This document shows, piece by piece, positions 23,301 through 35,803 of a stretch of 64,000 nt of DNA. Under the pieces are notes generated by a model that did no database searches, was not told the origin of the DNA, and saw only the letters and a program-made list of their open reading frames with translations. Where the stretch lies: assembly GCA_019916065.1 (NCBI GenBank), contig CM034238.1, positions 39,275,375-39,339,374 on the forward strand, given 5' to 3'. Position numbers and translations under genes: made by a program. Numbering within the stretch: position 1 is the stretch's first letter; every line of letters begins with the position of its first letter. Origin of the DNA: Vitellaria paradoxa (Eukaryota > Streptophyta > Magnoliopsida > Ericales > Sapotaceae).

Positions 23301-26300
23301 AAGTAAACTTTAATTCCTTTTTTCTTTTCCATTTTTGCTAACTTCCCATTGCACGTTACCTTACAAAACGAATATTTAATTTTTTTTTTTTTTCGTTGGT
23401 TGTTTAATTATTTTTCAGTGTTTGTCCACTCCTCACAAGCCTCAGTACGGTGGAGGAATTGTTGTCAATCCAGAACTAGACCACGGATTAAATGGCTGGA
23501 CTTCATTCGGAGGTGCGAAAATAGAGCAAAGAGTGTCAAAACAAGGCAACAACTTCATTGTTGCTCACCACAGGCATCAGCCACACCAGAGTCTCTCACA
23601 AAAGTTTTACTTGGAGAAGGGAAAGTTGTACACATTTTCTGGTATGTTTTCTTGTCAATTAATTTATAGTATTAATGTTGTACAACTGCTTTTTTTTTAA
23701 TAAATTAACCTTTGAATAATTACAAAAATACCATTATCGTATCATTCTTATTGTATTTCCTAGTCAGGTAACATTTTTTATTAATTTGTCGGACTTTTCT
23801 TTGAGAGGTGGTCCTAAAAATTGAATTAGCTAAAATAGATCCACAACAAGATATAATTAGAAAAATAATAACCTCCATCAAAATTTTCAATCAAAAATGA
23901 CGTCGCTTGACTTCTTTTAGGGTTCGTTTGGAAAGACAAAAAAGTGAAATAAAATGAGATAAGTTGTGAGTTCATAATTTGTATAATGAGATAAAAAATA
24001 AATAATTATTTGAAATTTTTAATATTTTTTATTATTTTTTTTTTACAATTTTTTATCATTCCAAACGAAACTTTAATTACAAAGTACTTGGATGGGTTTA
24101 ACACATTTCTGTAAACATAGATTACAAGCAAGTTTGACCGTGCTATCATTCCTTGCCTACAGTGGATTTTTAGTGGCCAAAAAATCACTTCCTCGCCTAG
24201 AGTCGGGGTGAATTCATAATTTATAATTAGGAGGGATAAAATTATACTTTTAAAGTAAAAGAATAATAGAAGTAAAAATTTAATAATATAAGATAAAAAT
24301 AATATTTACAAGTAATCAGAATACAATCAATAAAATTCTAGTGTCATTTTTAAAATTAGTGAGACAATTGTCCCCATAAAACCTTTACTCGATAATTTGG
24401 GTCCCAAAGTGATACACTCACAATCCATCTACATTACCGTAACAACTATTTCTGATAAATCCTCTGATAACAACAACATTGCATCATCGCGATATAGTAT
24501 AATTAAAGTTTGTTTGCCTTGTGTTGTTTTAGCTTGGTTACAAGTAAGCGAAGGAAATGCTAGAATAGCCGCCACCTTCAAAACACCATTTAGCATTAAA
24601 CGTGCCGGTTGGGTTGATGCTGTCTCTGGCTGCTGGTCCATGCTTAAAGGTGGCCTCGTTTTAAATGCTTCTGTCTTTGCTGACCTCTATTTTGAGGTAT
24701 TTAAGTTTTTTTTTTTTTCCGTTATTTATTTAAAAATCTCATAACAAGAAAATAAAAAATATTCTTTTTTTTTTATTTTGAAATATTCTTTATTTTTGGT
24801 TGAAAACTTTGAAAACAAATTTTTATCATTTTTCATTTTATATATAAACCCAATTTTTTTTTTAAAACAAATTTTCAAAATACAAGTGACTAAATATGTT
24901 TTAATTATTTATTATTTTTAAAAGTGTAAAATGACAAATAATTCAAAATAGAAAATAAGAAAATAAATAAACGTCACCTAAATGTTTCAAAATTTTTCTT
25001 TTTTCTTTTTTTTTATTACTAATTCGATCTTCCGATAATAAGCCAAACAAATTAAGGCATTGGTTTTATGATTTTTCTAAGTTTATGGGTTATTTTGTAG
25101 GTGCTTGGAGCGCCAAAAAATAAATATTTTATCAATTTTTTTAATATTATTAGGTATTTGGTGTGTCCCTAAAAAAAGTTAAAATAATTGGTATAAGTTA
25201 GACAAAGTTAAAAATATTTTGTATAAAAACAGTTAGAAAAAATTTTATAAAATTAAAATTTGTTGGTGATTTTTAGTGCCATAAACAGCCGTTTGTCTGT
25301 CTAAGATTTCAAGCATCCACTATCCTTCGCAGAGCAATTCATTAGTTGAGATATGGGCAGACAGCATTTCATTACAACCATTCACTGAAGAGGAGTGGAC
25401 ATCTCATCAACATCAAAGCATTGAGAAGGTAAGGACGAAAAAGCATCTCATCAATTAATTACAATTACACCATCCCTTGAGCCTATGGTTGGTTGGATAA
25501 AAAATACAAAATAGGAAAGAAAAAGGGAGGATAATCTTTTATTTTCATTATTTGGTTGGAGAGAAAAGTGAAGTGAGAGGAAAAAAGAATGAGAAATAGG
25601 GTGAAAAAGTGAGAGTGGACTCAGACAATTTTTTCCTTTCAAATTTGGGAGGAAACGATGGAGAAAAGAAGGAAGAGAAGAGAGAAAGAAAGAAATGGGT
25701 GATAAAAAATTAAAAAGTGGGACTCACTTTTTTAAAATAATTTTTTATTCATAAAATAAATTATAATATATACATACATATATATATATATATATTTCTT
25801 TTACTTCTTCCCAGTTTCCGTCCAATCAAACACACTTTCTTTCTTTCACTTTTCTTTCCTTCTCTTATTTCTTTCTCTCACTTTTTCTTTCTCCCATTCT
25901 TCCTTTCTACCAAACACACCATTAGTGACAATGTCATATACTCTTTCAAAATTTTTAACATAAATAATAATGTGATAATAATATTTATGTAATAAAATAT
26001 ATTTTAATACATTCCGATTTTCATAATAATAAAATGACAAGTGAGTTGTATTATCTGACTGATTGATGTTAATTGGTAGAGAAATTATGATGAAATAGCA
26101 TTGTCTAAGTTTTTATTTATTTTTTTACCTCACTGTGCATTTTACCATTTTGACTATTGCTTGTGTAAAGATATTATGGCAATATAGCCATTAGAAAGTC
26201 TTTTTTTTTCTTCGTTTTTACCTCATTGGAATTTTGGGTTCTTTTTCAAACAAAAACCTTATGGCTTCAGTATTTGACTTTCTTAACTGATAAAGAAATG

Positions 26301-29300
26301 ACAATAACAGTATGATTGGTAGGAAGGGAATCTGGGATGAAGTAAAAGTGGAAGAAAGGAAAAACGAAAAGAAAGAAAAGTGACAAGAAATAAGTGTATT
26401 TGGTTAAATGAAAAAATAGAAGAAAATAAAAATGATATATATATATGTATTATAATTTATTTTTTGTACCAAAAATTATTTTAGGAAAAATAGGTCTTAT
26501 CTTTTTAATTTTATTATCACACTTTTTTTTATCTCTCTCTCTCTTTTCTTCTCCCTCTCTCCCACCCAAATTTAGAACGACAAAATTTGATGGATCCTAT
26601 CCCATTTTTTCATCTCCTCTTTTATCCTCTTCACTTTTCTCTTTAACCAAGCAATGAAAATAAGTATTATCCCTTTCTCCTTCTCCTTCTCCCTATTTTC
26701 TTTCCCAAGGTGTATGAAACACAAAAATTTTAGATAAGCCATAATAATGAGTCGATTACAAATTCAATAACAAGATTTCAAAAGAAAAAAAAATAAGAAC
26801 ATTAAAAATGGTGACGTTCCCTAATCCCAAAAATTTAAGTAATTTATTTTAAAGATAAAATTATAATTATATAAATATATTATATTATATTATATTAAAC
26901 AGATATTTAGCGAGTATTATACGGATATCAGATATCGGATATCGTATAAGTAAATCCCAAACATATCTCAAAGTTGTCAAAATTATGTGTCCATAATAAT
27001 TTTATAATTAGAGTGCACATTACGGTGTTTACATTTAAAGGTGATAATTTAAAATTTTCATATTACTCGTAAATTTTTTTTTTATAAAAATCATTTTTCC
27101 TTTTCAAAATATAGACTCATATATAAATTACATAATCCCCACATAAGTTTAGGTAAATTTTTGTGACTAATAGCTCGTTTGAAATTTCAAAAAATTTTAC
27201 AAAATTTCACAAAAATTTACAAATTTATAAAAAATTTAAATTTACTATTCACTGTATGAATTAAAAACTACAAGCTTTACAAATTTATACTAATTTTTAT
27301 AACTACAAACACACCTAAAATAGTATTTTCTAAAAACATTGGTTGACAAATTATTTTTCAGTTTCGGAAGAGGCCAGTGAAACTGCAAGTAGTGGACTCC
27401 AAAGGCAATCCTCTACCCAACACAAAAGTCTCCATGGCACAAAAGGCCGCCAGCTTCCCATTTGGTTGCGCGATGAACAAGAACATCCTAAGCAACCAAG
27501 GCTACCAGAACTGGTTCACGCCCAGATTCAAATTCACCACGTTCGAGAACGAAATGAAATGGGACAGCACCGAAGCGACCAGAGGCAAAGAGGACTACTC
27601 AGTCCCGGATTCCATGCTTCAGTTCGCGAAAAAGAACAAGATCTCAGTTCGCGGCCACAACGTTGTCTGGGATGATCCTCAGCACCAACCTCAATGGCTC
27701 AGCTCCCTCCCGCCCCCCGAATTCCGAAAAGCGGTCGAGAGAAGAATTTACTCGCTTGTGAAGAGATACGCTGGGCAGGTTATCGCTTGGGACGTCGTTA
27801 ATGAGAATTTGCATTTTAATTTCTTCGAATCCAGGTATGCCCCGTAATTTCGTTTCCAATTTTTGTTGTTTAGCGTTATGTGGTGTTTGGTTTGAAAAAG
27901 AAAACAAATAAAAAAATTTAAAAGTTAGAGTAAAAGTGGTACATAATAAAATTTAATTGAAAAAAAATTAAAAAAAAATCGGTGAAGTGAGTTTTTTTTC
28001 TTTCATATCTTTTACTAAAAGTGCACAATTCGACTGGTGAAAACTACTGCATTTGAAGTATTAAAGCTTATCAAAAAATAACTCTTAAAAATTTTAAAAA
28101 ATTTTAATTCTTTACTTACTTTACGAATTATGAAGTGATAACTTTTAGTAATTTTTATTAACCTCTTTTCACTCCAAACACGTCCGAATTAAATCGACTA
28201 TTTGAGTTAGTTTGTTTCAATTTGCTTGAATAAGTAATTTAACTGTAAAAATAAAAAACAAATAATTGAGTTTAATTTATAATTTGAGATGCCAATTAAT
28301 TGAACTAAATTGATACTATATATTTTAATTTATATTATTTATAATATGTTAAATATGTTTTTTTTAAGTAAAAAATATAGTCTAAATAATAATAATAAAA
28401 AAGCACTTATAACCACAAATACATGTACATTGAAGTCATCATCCCTTGAAATTTTATATGGGACTATTATTTAGTATAATTATGAATGCTTATGCTACCA
28501 TAAACATGAGAACCCATGTTTAAATTCAAGAAAAACCACAGTTTAAGTAATGCAAAAAATAAAATTGCAGTTACTCTTACATTTCCAAGTGGTTTCTGTT
28601 ATAATCCACAAATAATGTTCTAAATCACCTAAAGATAGACTTTGTCATAAAATTATCAAATTAAATCGAATTTAGTGATTTCGAATAATTAAGCCTTTTT
28701 ATTGAACATTTTGATCACAAAATCTTCAAATTAATAACTCCTAGTTCAATTTTAATTTTAATTTGACGTGCGTTTGACAAAATAAACTAGCCACTAGACT
28801 TTTTGACTTTTTTAAAATAGTCATATTTATCCTTTAACATTTTTAGATAGCGTTTTGGGAAGAAAAGCTAGTACCTAGTCTTAGCAACTGGCTTTTTTAT
28901 TTTTTTTTTCCTAAAATAATGTATTTTAAAGTTCTTTTAAATCTCCAAGGTAAAAATATAAAATTAACAAAAAATTAAAAAATTAACTTTTTCCCTTCTA
29001 AAAAAAAATGTAGCTTTTTATTAGTTAGTGAATTAGTGGTCAGTTACAAAAAAGTTAAGTGTCTTTTGATTTATTTTTTTATTTTCTGTTTTTTATTTTT
29101 ATTTTTTATTTTCTATTTTAACCTCATTTTTATTTTATACTTTTGAAAATAAGAAAAACAATCCAAAACTCATTTATTTATTTGTGTTTTCATTTTACAC
29201 ATTCAAAAATAGAAAATAAGTCTACACATGAAATGAAAAATGATAAAAAGTCATTTTGAGAGTTTTTAATAAAAAAGGAAAATCTCAAAATAAGAAAAAA

Positions 29301-31865
29301 TAGCATTTTTTATTTCCTCATTTTGAGATTTTTAACACATAAACTAAAACAGAAAATAGTAAAGTAAACCAAATGGCACATTAATTTTTTTTCTTTTCAA
29401 ACTCAATTTTAGCTTATTTTAAACTATAACGGGAAAAAAATATTAAGTTAACAAAAAATTAAAAAATTAGCTTCTAAAAAAATTAATTTTCTCTCGAAAA
29501 AAAATTAAAAAAATTAATTTTTTAATAACTAACTACTGAAAAATTATTATTATTATTATTTTACTTTTCAAACTCAGCCTTAATCTAACCCTACTTAAAT
29601 AACGCGTTCAAATCGCGCTAAATACAGGCTTGGGCCGAATGCTACGGGTCTCATTTTCGGGAAGGTGTCGCAGCTAGACCCGAGAACAACTTTGTTCTTG
29701 AACGAGTACAATACGATTGAGGACAAGCAAGACGGAGCGTCGTCACCCGCTAACTACCTTCTAAAGACAGAACAATTAAGAAAAGGTGGCTACGCTGGTC
29801 CGTTAGGAATTGGATTGCAGGGACATTTCACTAACCCCGACCTTCCTTACATGAGATCTGCCATTGATATACTTGCCGCTGCAAAATCACCCATTTGGCT
29901 TACAGAAGTAGATGTGCAAGCAGGCCCCAACCAGGTAATATACTTCGTATATATGTATATATATATTTTTTAAGTGATGGGCTCATATTTTACTTGTTTA
30001 TAGTTATAAAACTTAAAATAATATATAGTTTCAATTATGTTTTAACGTTTAGATTGCAACCAACAAATCATAAAACAATAAAGACAATTAGTAAAAATCC
30101 GTTTTATTCAAATAAATTCTGATATAAAATTTTTTTGCATTTTGTACGTAATATTTTAGCGATTTGGATAGATTTTATTGCAAGATTTGGATAAATTTTA
30201 TGGAGTTATAGAGATTTATTGGGATTTGTTAATATTATGAAATTCTGTAGAGATTTATATAAATTCATAGAGACGAGGTTTGAGATGAAAAAAAAAAAAT
30301 TGTTAGGATTTGAATAAATTTTATTGGGAGTTGCAGAGATTTATTGGAATTTGTTGATATTATGGAAAGTATGGGGGTGTTTGGTTGGAAAAAATTAGTA
30401 AAAAAGTACAGAAAAAGTACAAAGATTTGATGTAAAGGTGATATGTGACAAAATTTAATTAGAAGAAAGTACAAACTTTTTGTAACTTTTAGTAGGTTTT
30501 GGTATTTAGTCGGTGGCCAAACAATCCCATAGATTTAAAGAGATTTGTAGAAATTTATACAAATTTACGTAATTTGAAATAAAAAAAAATTGCAGGGATT
30601 TGTAAAGATTTTTCGCATTTTTTAATAGGCCAAACACTTTATAGGGGTAAAACTATAATTTAAAAATGATGTTAAGATAAAAAAAGAAAATTTTTAATAA
30701 AAAGAACAAAAATAATAAAATGTAAATGTAATTTTTTTCAGTTGAATGAAATTAAATGTCACCTCAGTCCGTTATTACATTTTTCGAAAGAACATGTTCT
30801 ATTTAATTACTCTTTTATTATCCACAATGTTGATGTATCCTTATAATTTCAAATTCTTTATGAAAAAATAGCAGTAATTTTTATGAATTTACACATAATG
30901 AGACACTTACGTTTGCTATTTTTAAATTAGGTAAATTATATTTATTTTCTCGTGTAACTACACTTATCATTCTTCAATTTTAAAAAATTATGTTTACATT
31001 TTGAAATATTATTAATACTAATTCCTTTTCATTAAATCAATAATTAAAAAATTAATAAGAAATGTCAAAATAACCAAAAATTTTAATTATTTTTCCTCTT
31101 TTAACACTCCCTCTCTCATATTTTCAAATTTTTTTAAGAAAATTCTCAAAATAAGTAAAATAAATAAAAAAATTAGGAATTTTCACAAAGAAAACTAATT
31201 AAAATGTAAGAGAAGGGAGTTCTAAAACATGAAAAATATTTAAAATTTTAGTTTATTTGACTTTTTTTTTTTTAAGTTTCAACAGTTGATTTTACGAAGA
31301 CGTTTGATGTTAATAATATTTTAAAATAAGAAAATAAATGTAATCTTTAAATGTTGAGAGATAGTAATTATAATTACTCTTGAAAAGAAATCAATATAAT
31401 TTACCCCTTTTAAATATAGATAGGTATAAGTCTATGTATATAGGTATAAGTATATATACGCCCCTAATATGAAGAGAATACTTGTGTGGACAGGCTACGT
31501 ACTTAGAACAGGTGTTAAGGGAAGGTCATGGGAACCCACATGTCAGTGGGATCATAATGTGGGCAGCGTGGAGGCCGGAGGGATGTAACCGGATGTGCCT
31601 GACCGATAACAACTTCAAGAATTTGGCGACCGGAGTCGTGGTAGACAAGCTCATCAAGGAGTGGCAAGGAGGGTTTTCTGGCACTACAGATTCCAACGGT
31701 CATCTCGAGGCTTCACTCTTTCATGGAGATTACGAGGTCTCACTCGCCCACCCCAATGCCACCGATTCTTCTTCTGCTTCTTCTGAGGCTCAATTCTTCA
31801 GGGTTGACTCGAGCAATGCTGCCTCTCAGCAACAAATCCCACTATTTGTCAAAGTTTTTGCATAG
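20400..31865 (+). CDS. GH10 endo-1,4-beta-xylanase with CBM22-like module
   Basis: A secreted cell-wall enzyme that cleaves internal beta-1,4 bonds of xylan. There are eight exons, all with GT-AG introns: 20400-20457, 23256-23302, 23419-23641, 24533-24696, 25333-25428, 27362-27834, 29628-29934 and 31494-31865. They total 1,740 nt and encode 579 residues, the usual length for plant GH10 proteins with one CBM22. Residues about 1-20 (ILLLFCALVLLG) form a signal peptide. A CBM22-like carbohydrate-binding module spans about 36-195 (NPELDHGLNGW, GCWSMLKGGLVLNAS). The GH10 barrel follows: FPFGCAMNKNIL, FENEMKWDSTE, RGHNVVWDDP, WDVVNEN with acid/base Glu about 344, FLNEYNTIE, GLQGHF, LTEVDV with nucleophile Glu about 447, and CLTDNNFKN. 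All key residues are intact. The ATG at 20400 is chosen because the one at 20404 is in another frame and meets a stop before the splice site. Introns 1, 5, 6 and 7 are swollen by repeats. Confidence 0.95.
22425..23075. repeat. Dispersed repeat in xylanase intron 1, shared with hAT interior
   Basis: This AT-rich segment matches 33,003-33,620 in order and orientation. Both contain ATAATCTA(A/G)TAATATATTT, a run with AACAAAAGTTT, ATAAAATTTATTTTA, AAACCTGCAAA or AAACCTACAAA, and a final TTTAAAAAAAAATAATTT. The second copy is inside the hAT element at 32,713-34,565, so intron 1 probably holds a related, more decayed element whose ends I could not find. Confidence 0.55.
23920..24073. mobile_element. 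Short MITE in xylanase intron 3
   Basis: About 150 bp bounded by GTTCGTTTGGAA and its complement TTCCAAACGAAAC, with an AT-rich centre. It would fold as one hairpin. It has no coding capacity. Confidence 0.65.
25484..25922. mobile_element. Purine/pyrimidine hairpin MITE in intron 5, copy 1
   Basis: The left half is purine-rich (GGAAAGAAAAAGGGAGG, GAGAAATAGGGTG) and the right half is the matching pyrimidine-rich arm (CTTTCTTTCACTTTTCTTTCC). The ends are GGTTGGTTGG and CCAAACACACC. It sits a few dozen bases after the donor site of exon 5. A second copy of this type lies at 26,310-26,712. Confidence 0.6.
26310..26712. mobile_element. Purine/pyrimidine hairpin MITE in intron 5, copy 2
   Basis: Same design as the 25,484 element: a purine-rich left arm (GGAAGAAAGGAAAAACGAAAAG), an AT centre with TATATATA, and a pyrimidine-rich right arm (CTCTCTCTCTCTTTTCTTC). 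Open frames crossing it are low-complexity. Confidence 0.5.
27876..28187. mobile_element. MITE-like element in intron 6
   Basis: Bounded by GTGGTGTTTGGTTTGAA on the left and TCACTCCAAACACG on the right, with an AT-rich interior. It is one of several GTTTGG-ended small elements that lengthen this intron. Confidence 0.45.
28847..29585. mobile_element. MITE family 2, interrupted by a family 1 MITE (intron 6)
   Basis: An outer element runs from GATAGCGTTTTGGGAAG to TTTTCAAACTCAGCC and contains AAAAAGCTAG- and TTAGTTAACT-type blocks. A family 1 MITE is inserted in it. The same outer/inner combination occurs at 56,690-57,283, and an uninterrupted outer copy lies at 38,285-38,575. Confidence 0.5.
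29054..29383. mobile_element. MITE, family 1, copy B
   Basis: Has the family 1 phrases TGATAAAAAGTCATTTTGAG and AAATCTCAAAATAAG and the right end AAACCAAATGGCACATTAA. The left end GTTAAGTGTC is slightly decayed. It lies within intron 6. Confidence 0.7.
29935..31493 (+). other. Xylanase intron 7
   Basis: A 1,559-bp GT-AG intron. Its first half holds repeated phrases (AGATTTATTGGGATTTGTT near 30,205 and a variant near 30,331) and a small GTTTGGTTGG...CCAAACA element at about 30,366-30,530. The second half is AT-rich with nothing recognisable. Confidence 0.6.
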
Positions 31866-31901
31866 GGCGATGCATGTGACGCAATCCCCAAGTTCTTTTT
31901 G

Positions 31902-31907
31902 AATAAA
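31902..31907 (+). terminator. Polyadenylation signal AATAAA
   Basis: AATAAA lies 37 bases after the xylanase stop codon, and a second AATAAA lies near 31,936. The first is rather close to the stop, so the second may be the one mainly used. Confidence 0.5.
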
Positions 31908-31929
31908 ATAATTCTTGTGGAAACCTATT

Positions 31930-32704
31930 ATTTTTGAAATAAAACTTATTATATGTTAGGGTTTGAAGCGGGTTCTATTTTTAAAACAGGCTCTCACCAA
32001 TATGCGTAAGTATAATTTATATTTATCACTCAAATGGATGCATTTTCCCTCGACTTGAACTTAAGGGCATGCTTGGATGGAGGAAAAGTCTCCCTCAAAA
32101 TTTTCACCCCCTCATAAGTGTGGTTCCACCCTTTTGTCATGGTTTGGTAAATGCATTGTTAAAAAAATATCAAAATATGTTGAAAACTCTCAAATACATT
32201 ATTTTATTTTGAGATTGTATTTTTTGGATTGGGAAAAAATGTTGAAATTTATAAGAATTTGCTCCCTCATACAAAATTTATGATTCGATCCCTGTTTCTA
32301 ATGGAATAATATTGCTCTTAAAATTAATACTAATGGTTGATTCTTCATTAGTTAACTGATTTCTGCGAATAGAAATTAAGATGAAGTAACAGAGGATCCT
32401 CCACTGCAAATTAATGTCTGATGCACTGAGTTGGAAATGTCTAATAAAAAAAAAATCCCATTCAAAGTGGCATGATAAGGTATTTTGAAATTATAAGCAT
32501 TTAGGGGTCATTTGGCAAACCTTCAATTTTTACTAATTACTAATTTTTATCAATTTTCATCAATTTTCTCTACAAAAATTTTATCAAACATATTTCCAAC
32601 TTGAGAGCTGGGCTATCAATATTCAAGAGAATAAGAGACGGTGTTTTTTTTTTTTCTAACTCTTTTACAGAATAAATAGTGCGGCCAAGAGTGTGGGCTT
32701 AGTA
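31930..32704. other. Intergenic DNA
   Basis: AT-rich sequence downstream of the xylanase gene, with a small MITE-end-like block near 32,505-32,600 (CATTTGGCAAACC). No gene is supported. Confidence 0.5.
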
Positions 32705-32712
32705 TTTGCATT

Positions 32713-34565
32713 TAGGGATGGGAACGGGACAGATCGGAGGCGGATATAGTATTATCCAAATCCAAACTCCAAATCCTCTACCTACCTCCAAATTTGCCCC
32801 AAACTCCAAACAGATATTTTTTTGAGCCTCCATCCCGCTCCAAACGGAGAACGGATATATCCACGGATATCCAAAACTCCAAACCATTTGTTCACCTCCG
32901 AATCTGCCTTTAAGTTGTATGTAACTTATTGCTACCAAATAATTCATCTCCAAAATCAAAATAATATATAATAATATATTTTGTAAATAATGTAATACAT
33001 TTCAATAATCTAGTAATATATTTAAAAATACTGTAATGATTAAAATAAAAGAAAAAATATGAGTTGGTAAATTTTAAAATGAATAAATTTTAAAAAATTT
33101 TAAAAAATAAATAAATATCAAAATGTTAAAAAACATGACAAAAGTTTGTAAATAAATTTCAATTTATTTTATATCTTAATTAAATAAATTTAAATTATTT
33201 TTTTATGATTGCTAAAAAAATAAATATAAATAAAATTTATTTTAGCTTTTTAAATTTTTTTCTTATATAAAACCTACAAACATAAAAATAAAAGTTATAA
33301 ATTTAAATTTCTAGTTCTTTTTTGTCCCTATTAACATTTTACATCAACCTAATTTCAAAATAGAATAACTGATTTTTTTTCTCACCATTCACATATAGAA
33401 AAAAAAATAAAACTACAAAAAATTTTTAATTTTTTTATAATAACAAATAATTTTTTAGAATAACATAGAACTATAAATTTTTATTATTTGTTTAAGTAAA
33501 TGTTTTCAAAAAATTTAAAATATAATTATTTGCACTTATCAAACTATCTAAGAAAAAATTAATAAGTTGCCTTCTCTATATATTTTAAAAAAAAATAATT
33601 TCCACTATAAAAAAAATATTGAATGTTTCATGAAACATTTTAGTTAAACTATTTGAAAAATCTATTTTCTAAAGAACTCTTTTGAATATCAATATTGAAA
33701 AGTTTAAAAATATATTTTAGTTAAAAATATTAAAAATACGAGAAAAACAATAAACTATTCAAAGTTCAAGAAAGAAGTTATTTAATGAAACAGTAATTTT
33801 ATTTACTAAAAATAAGAAAATAAAATAGCAAATAAAATATTTTAATTATTTTTTAAAATTTGTATCTAGTTATTTTTCTGAAAACAATTGAGTTTACAAG
33901 TCATAGTGGGGTTTGAAATTATATAAATTAATATAAATTTGTAAAAATTATAGTTTCATAATTCGTGCAGTAAGTAAAAATTTAAATTTTAAAGGGATTT
34001 ATATAATTTTGTAGAGTCCCAAATGATTATATCTTATAAAATTTTAAATTTATCTCTTTAAATTTTCTTAATTTTTGCGTATAAAAGAAATAAATTGAAT
34101 TTTTAAAAGTTCAATCTGCACAAAAGTAAGAAAAAAATTTAATTTATAATTTATTTCCCAAACACACCCTAATTAATACACAACAATGACAATTTTTGTT
34201 TTAAATTTATTTATTAATATTCATTTTAATGATAATAATAGTGAAATTTAATAAGCCTAGAGTATTATGAATGTAAATATTATTTGTCATGGTATAGTGA
34301 CGATGTTATCATCGTAGTTTCAAATGATTTTGGGTTATTCAAATATTTTTCGGGACAAATCGGGGCAGATTCGGATTAGATATCGGATTCGGGGGCAGAT
34401 TGGGGCGGAGGTAATGTCATCCCCATATCCGATCCAATATCTAAATTTTTTTAAAAAATCAAATCCAAATCCAATCCAATCTCCAAAAAAAAATTCAAAT
34501 TTCACATCCATTCAGATCGGATAACAGATCGGATTCGGACGGATCGGCCGAGATGCCCATCCCTA
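32713..34565. mobile_element. Non-autonomous hAT element, 1.85 kb
   Basis: The ends TAGGGATGGG and CCCATCCCTA are perfect 10-bp inverted repeats of the Ac type. The flanking duplication TTTGCATT is perfect (32705-32712 and 34566-34573). Both subterminal regions are packed with GGATAT/ATCCGA/CGGATCGG-type motifs. The interior is AT-rich with no transposase similarity, and nested GTTTGAAATT...CCAAACACACCC sequence lies at about 33,905-34,170. Part of the interior is repeated in xylanase intron 1. Confidence 0.9.
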
Positions 34566-34573
34566 TTTGCATT

Positions 34574-35521
34574 TCTGATGTTGTTATCATAAGACATAAA
34601 GATGATGATGTATGTTGTGGTTTTGTAAATCTTGGATGTTATCACCAAGAGTGATTGTAAATCTTGGATGTTATCACTAAGAGTGATGTTTGATTTAATT
34701 TATGTTTAAATACTCTATTTTATATTAATATAGAAATGAGGGATGTTTAATTGATGCTCCGATTGACATTTATTACTTTACTTTGGATTATGCTTTTAAT
34801 TGATTTTATTAATTCTTATATTTTTATGTCATTCGTCCTAAACTACCAGATTAAGAGTTTAACGTGGTGGTTTAGTAATGATGATTTAGTTTAGTGAATT
34901 ATGTAAGATTTGAATTTATTTTAGTAGAAGAAAATTAGTATTAGTCACAAGAATGCATAGGTAAAGGGAATTATATATGGTTGCAATGTAGTTGTTTTTT
35001 ATTTAGTGATTATTTATACACAACATGATTGAAAAATATTACAAATTGAGGCATGAACGTGAAGTGATTAAAAATGGTGAATTGGATATATAATAAATAT
35101 TAGAGAATATAAAAAATAAATTAAAAAATGGGTTGGTAATGCAGGTAGTTAAAGTGAAGAAAGAAAGAGAAAAAATGAAGAGATAGGTGGAGGATTAATC
35201 GAAGATGACGTAAATTTGTAAGCAAATAAATAAATGAATAAGAGTTTTGTTTAAGCTACAATGATAAATTTATCATTTTCAGTCGGTCTACAATAATAAT
35301 GTATAAAAATCAATAACCACATATATTTAATAATGCAAGGACATAAATGCACTCCACAAAGAAGAATGCGTCCATTGACTCCATTTTTTAACTATGATGT
35401 TGTGTAGATCGAGGCAAGTCTCTAAGTAATTGAGAATATTATATATATATATATATATATAGTATTATATCAGAGACTAATTGTAATTGCATGGAATTAA
35501 TTGAATACATAAGTTCATAAT
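34574..35521. other. Intergenic DNA with a 32-bp tandem duplication
   Basis: A unit with TGTAAATCTTGGATG and GAGTGAT is repeated head to tail at 34,624 and 34,656. A (TA)n tract lies at 35,440-35,461. Otherwise there is nothing recognisable. Confidence 0.55.
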
Positions 35522-35689
35522 TCATGATCTACTTCTTAGTGCAATGAAGCAGGATACAGCAGCCATGATCACAGTCATTGCAATGGTGCTTGCATCGTCG
35601 AAAATGGCTGAAAATCGCATTTCTTGCAGATCCCATAGAGTCGACACACAAAACCATAGCCCATCAAAAATGGGTACCAAGAGAGCCAT
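35522..35689 (-). CDS. Possible small hydrophobic protein, 55 residues
   Basis: Unrecognised. From the ATG at 35,689 the frame runs 55 codons to TGA and begins MALLVPIFDGLWFCV. A C-terminal stretch, ASTIAMTVIMAAVSCFIAL, could span a membrane and is followed by a basic RSRS tail. Support is circumstantial. Base composition is more balanced than the surroundings. A minus-strand TATA box lies 115 bases upstream, and between them is a CT-repeat leader (35,720-35,760) of the kind common in plant 5' UTRs. The frame is also open upstream of the ATG without an earlier ATG. It could be a chance frame or the remnant of a larger gene. Confidence 0.3.
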   Translation of the reverse strand: MALLVPIFDGLWFCVSTLWDLQEMRFSAIFDDASTIAMTVIMAAVSCFIALRSRS

Positions 35690-35719
35690 CACTCTAGCTT
35701 TTATTCCCTTCACCAGATC

Positions 35720-35760
35720 TAGAGAGAGAGGGGGGAAGAGAGAGAGAGAGAGAGAGAGAG
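35720..35760. repeat. (AG)n microsatellite
   Basis: AG repeats interrupted once by GGGGGGAAG. On the minus strand this reads as a CT-rich tract in front of the small open frame. Confidence 0.9.
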
Positions 35761-35803
35761 CGCTTTTAATCGTTCATGCATGCTACGCATACGTATGTAT
35801 CTC

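Noticed and set aside
24429..24641. A 70-codon minus-strand frame
   Set aside because: It lies antisense to xylanase exon 4 and has no independent support.
24397..24744. A 115-codon plus-strand frame read as one gene
   Set aside because: Only the central part is exon 4 of the xylanase. The ends are intron sequence read through.
27343..27907. Alternative frames on both strands around the large xylanase exon
   Set aside because: They are shadows of exon 6, whose true frame carries the GH10 motifs.
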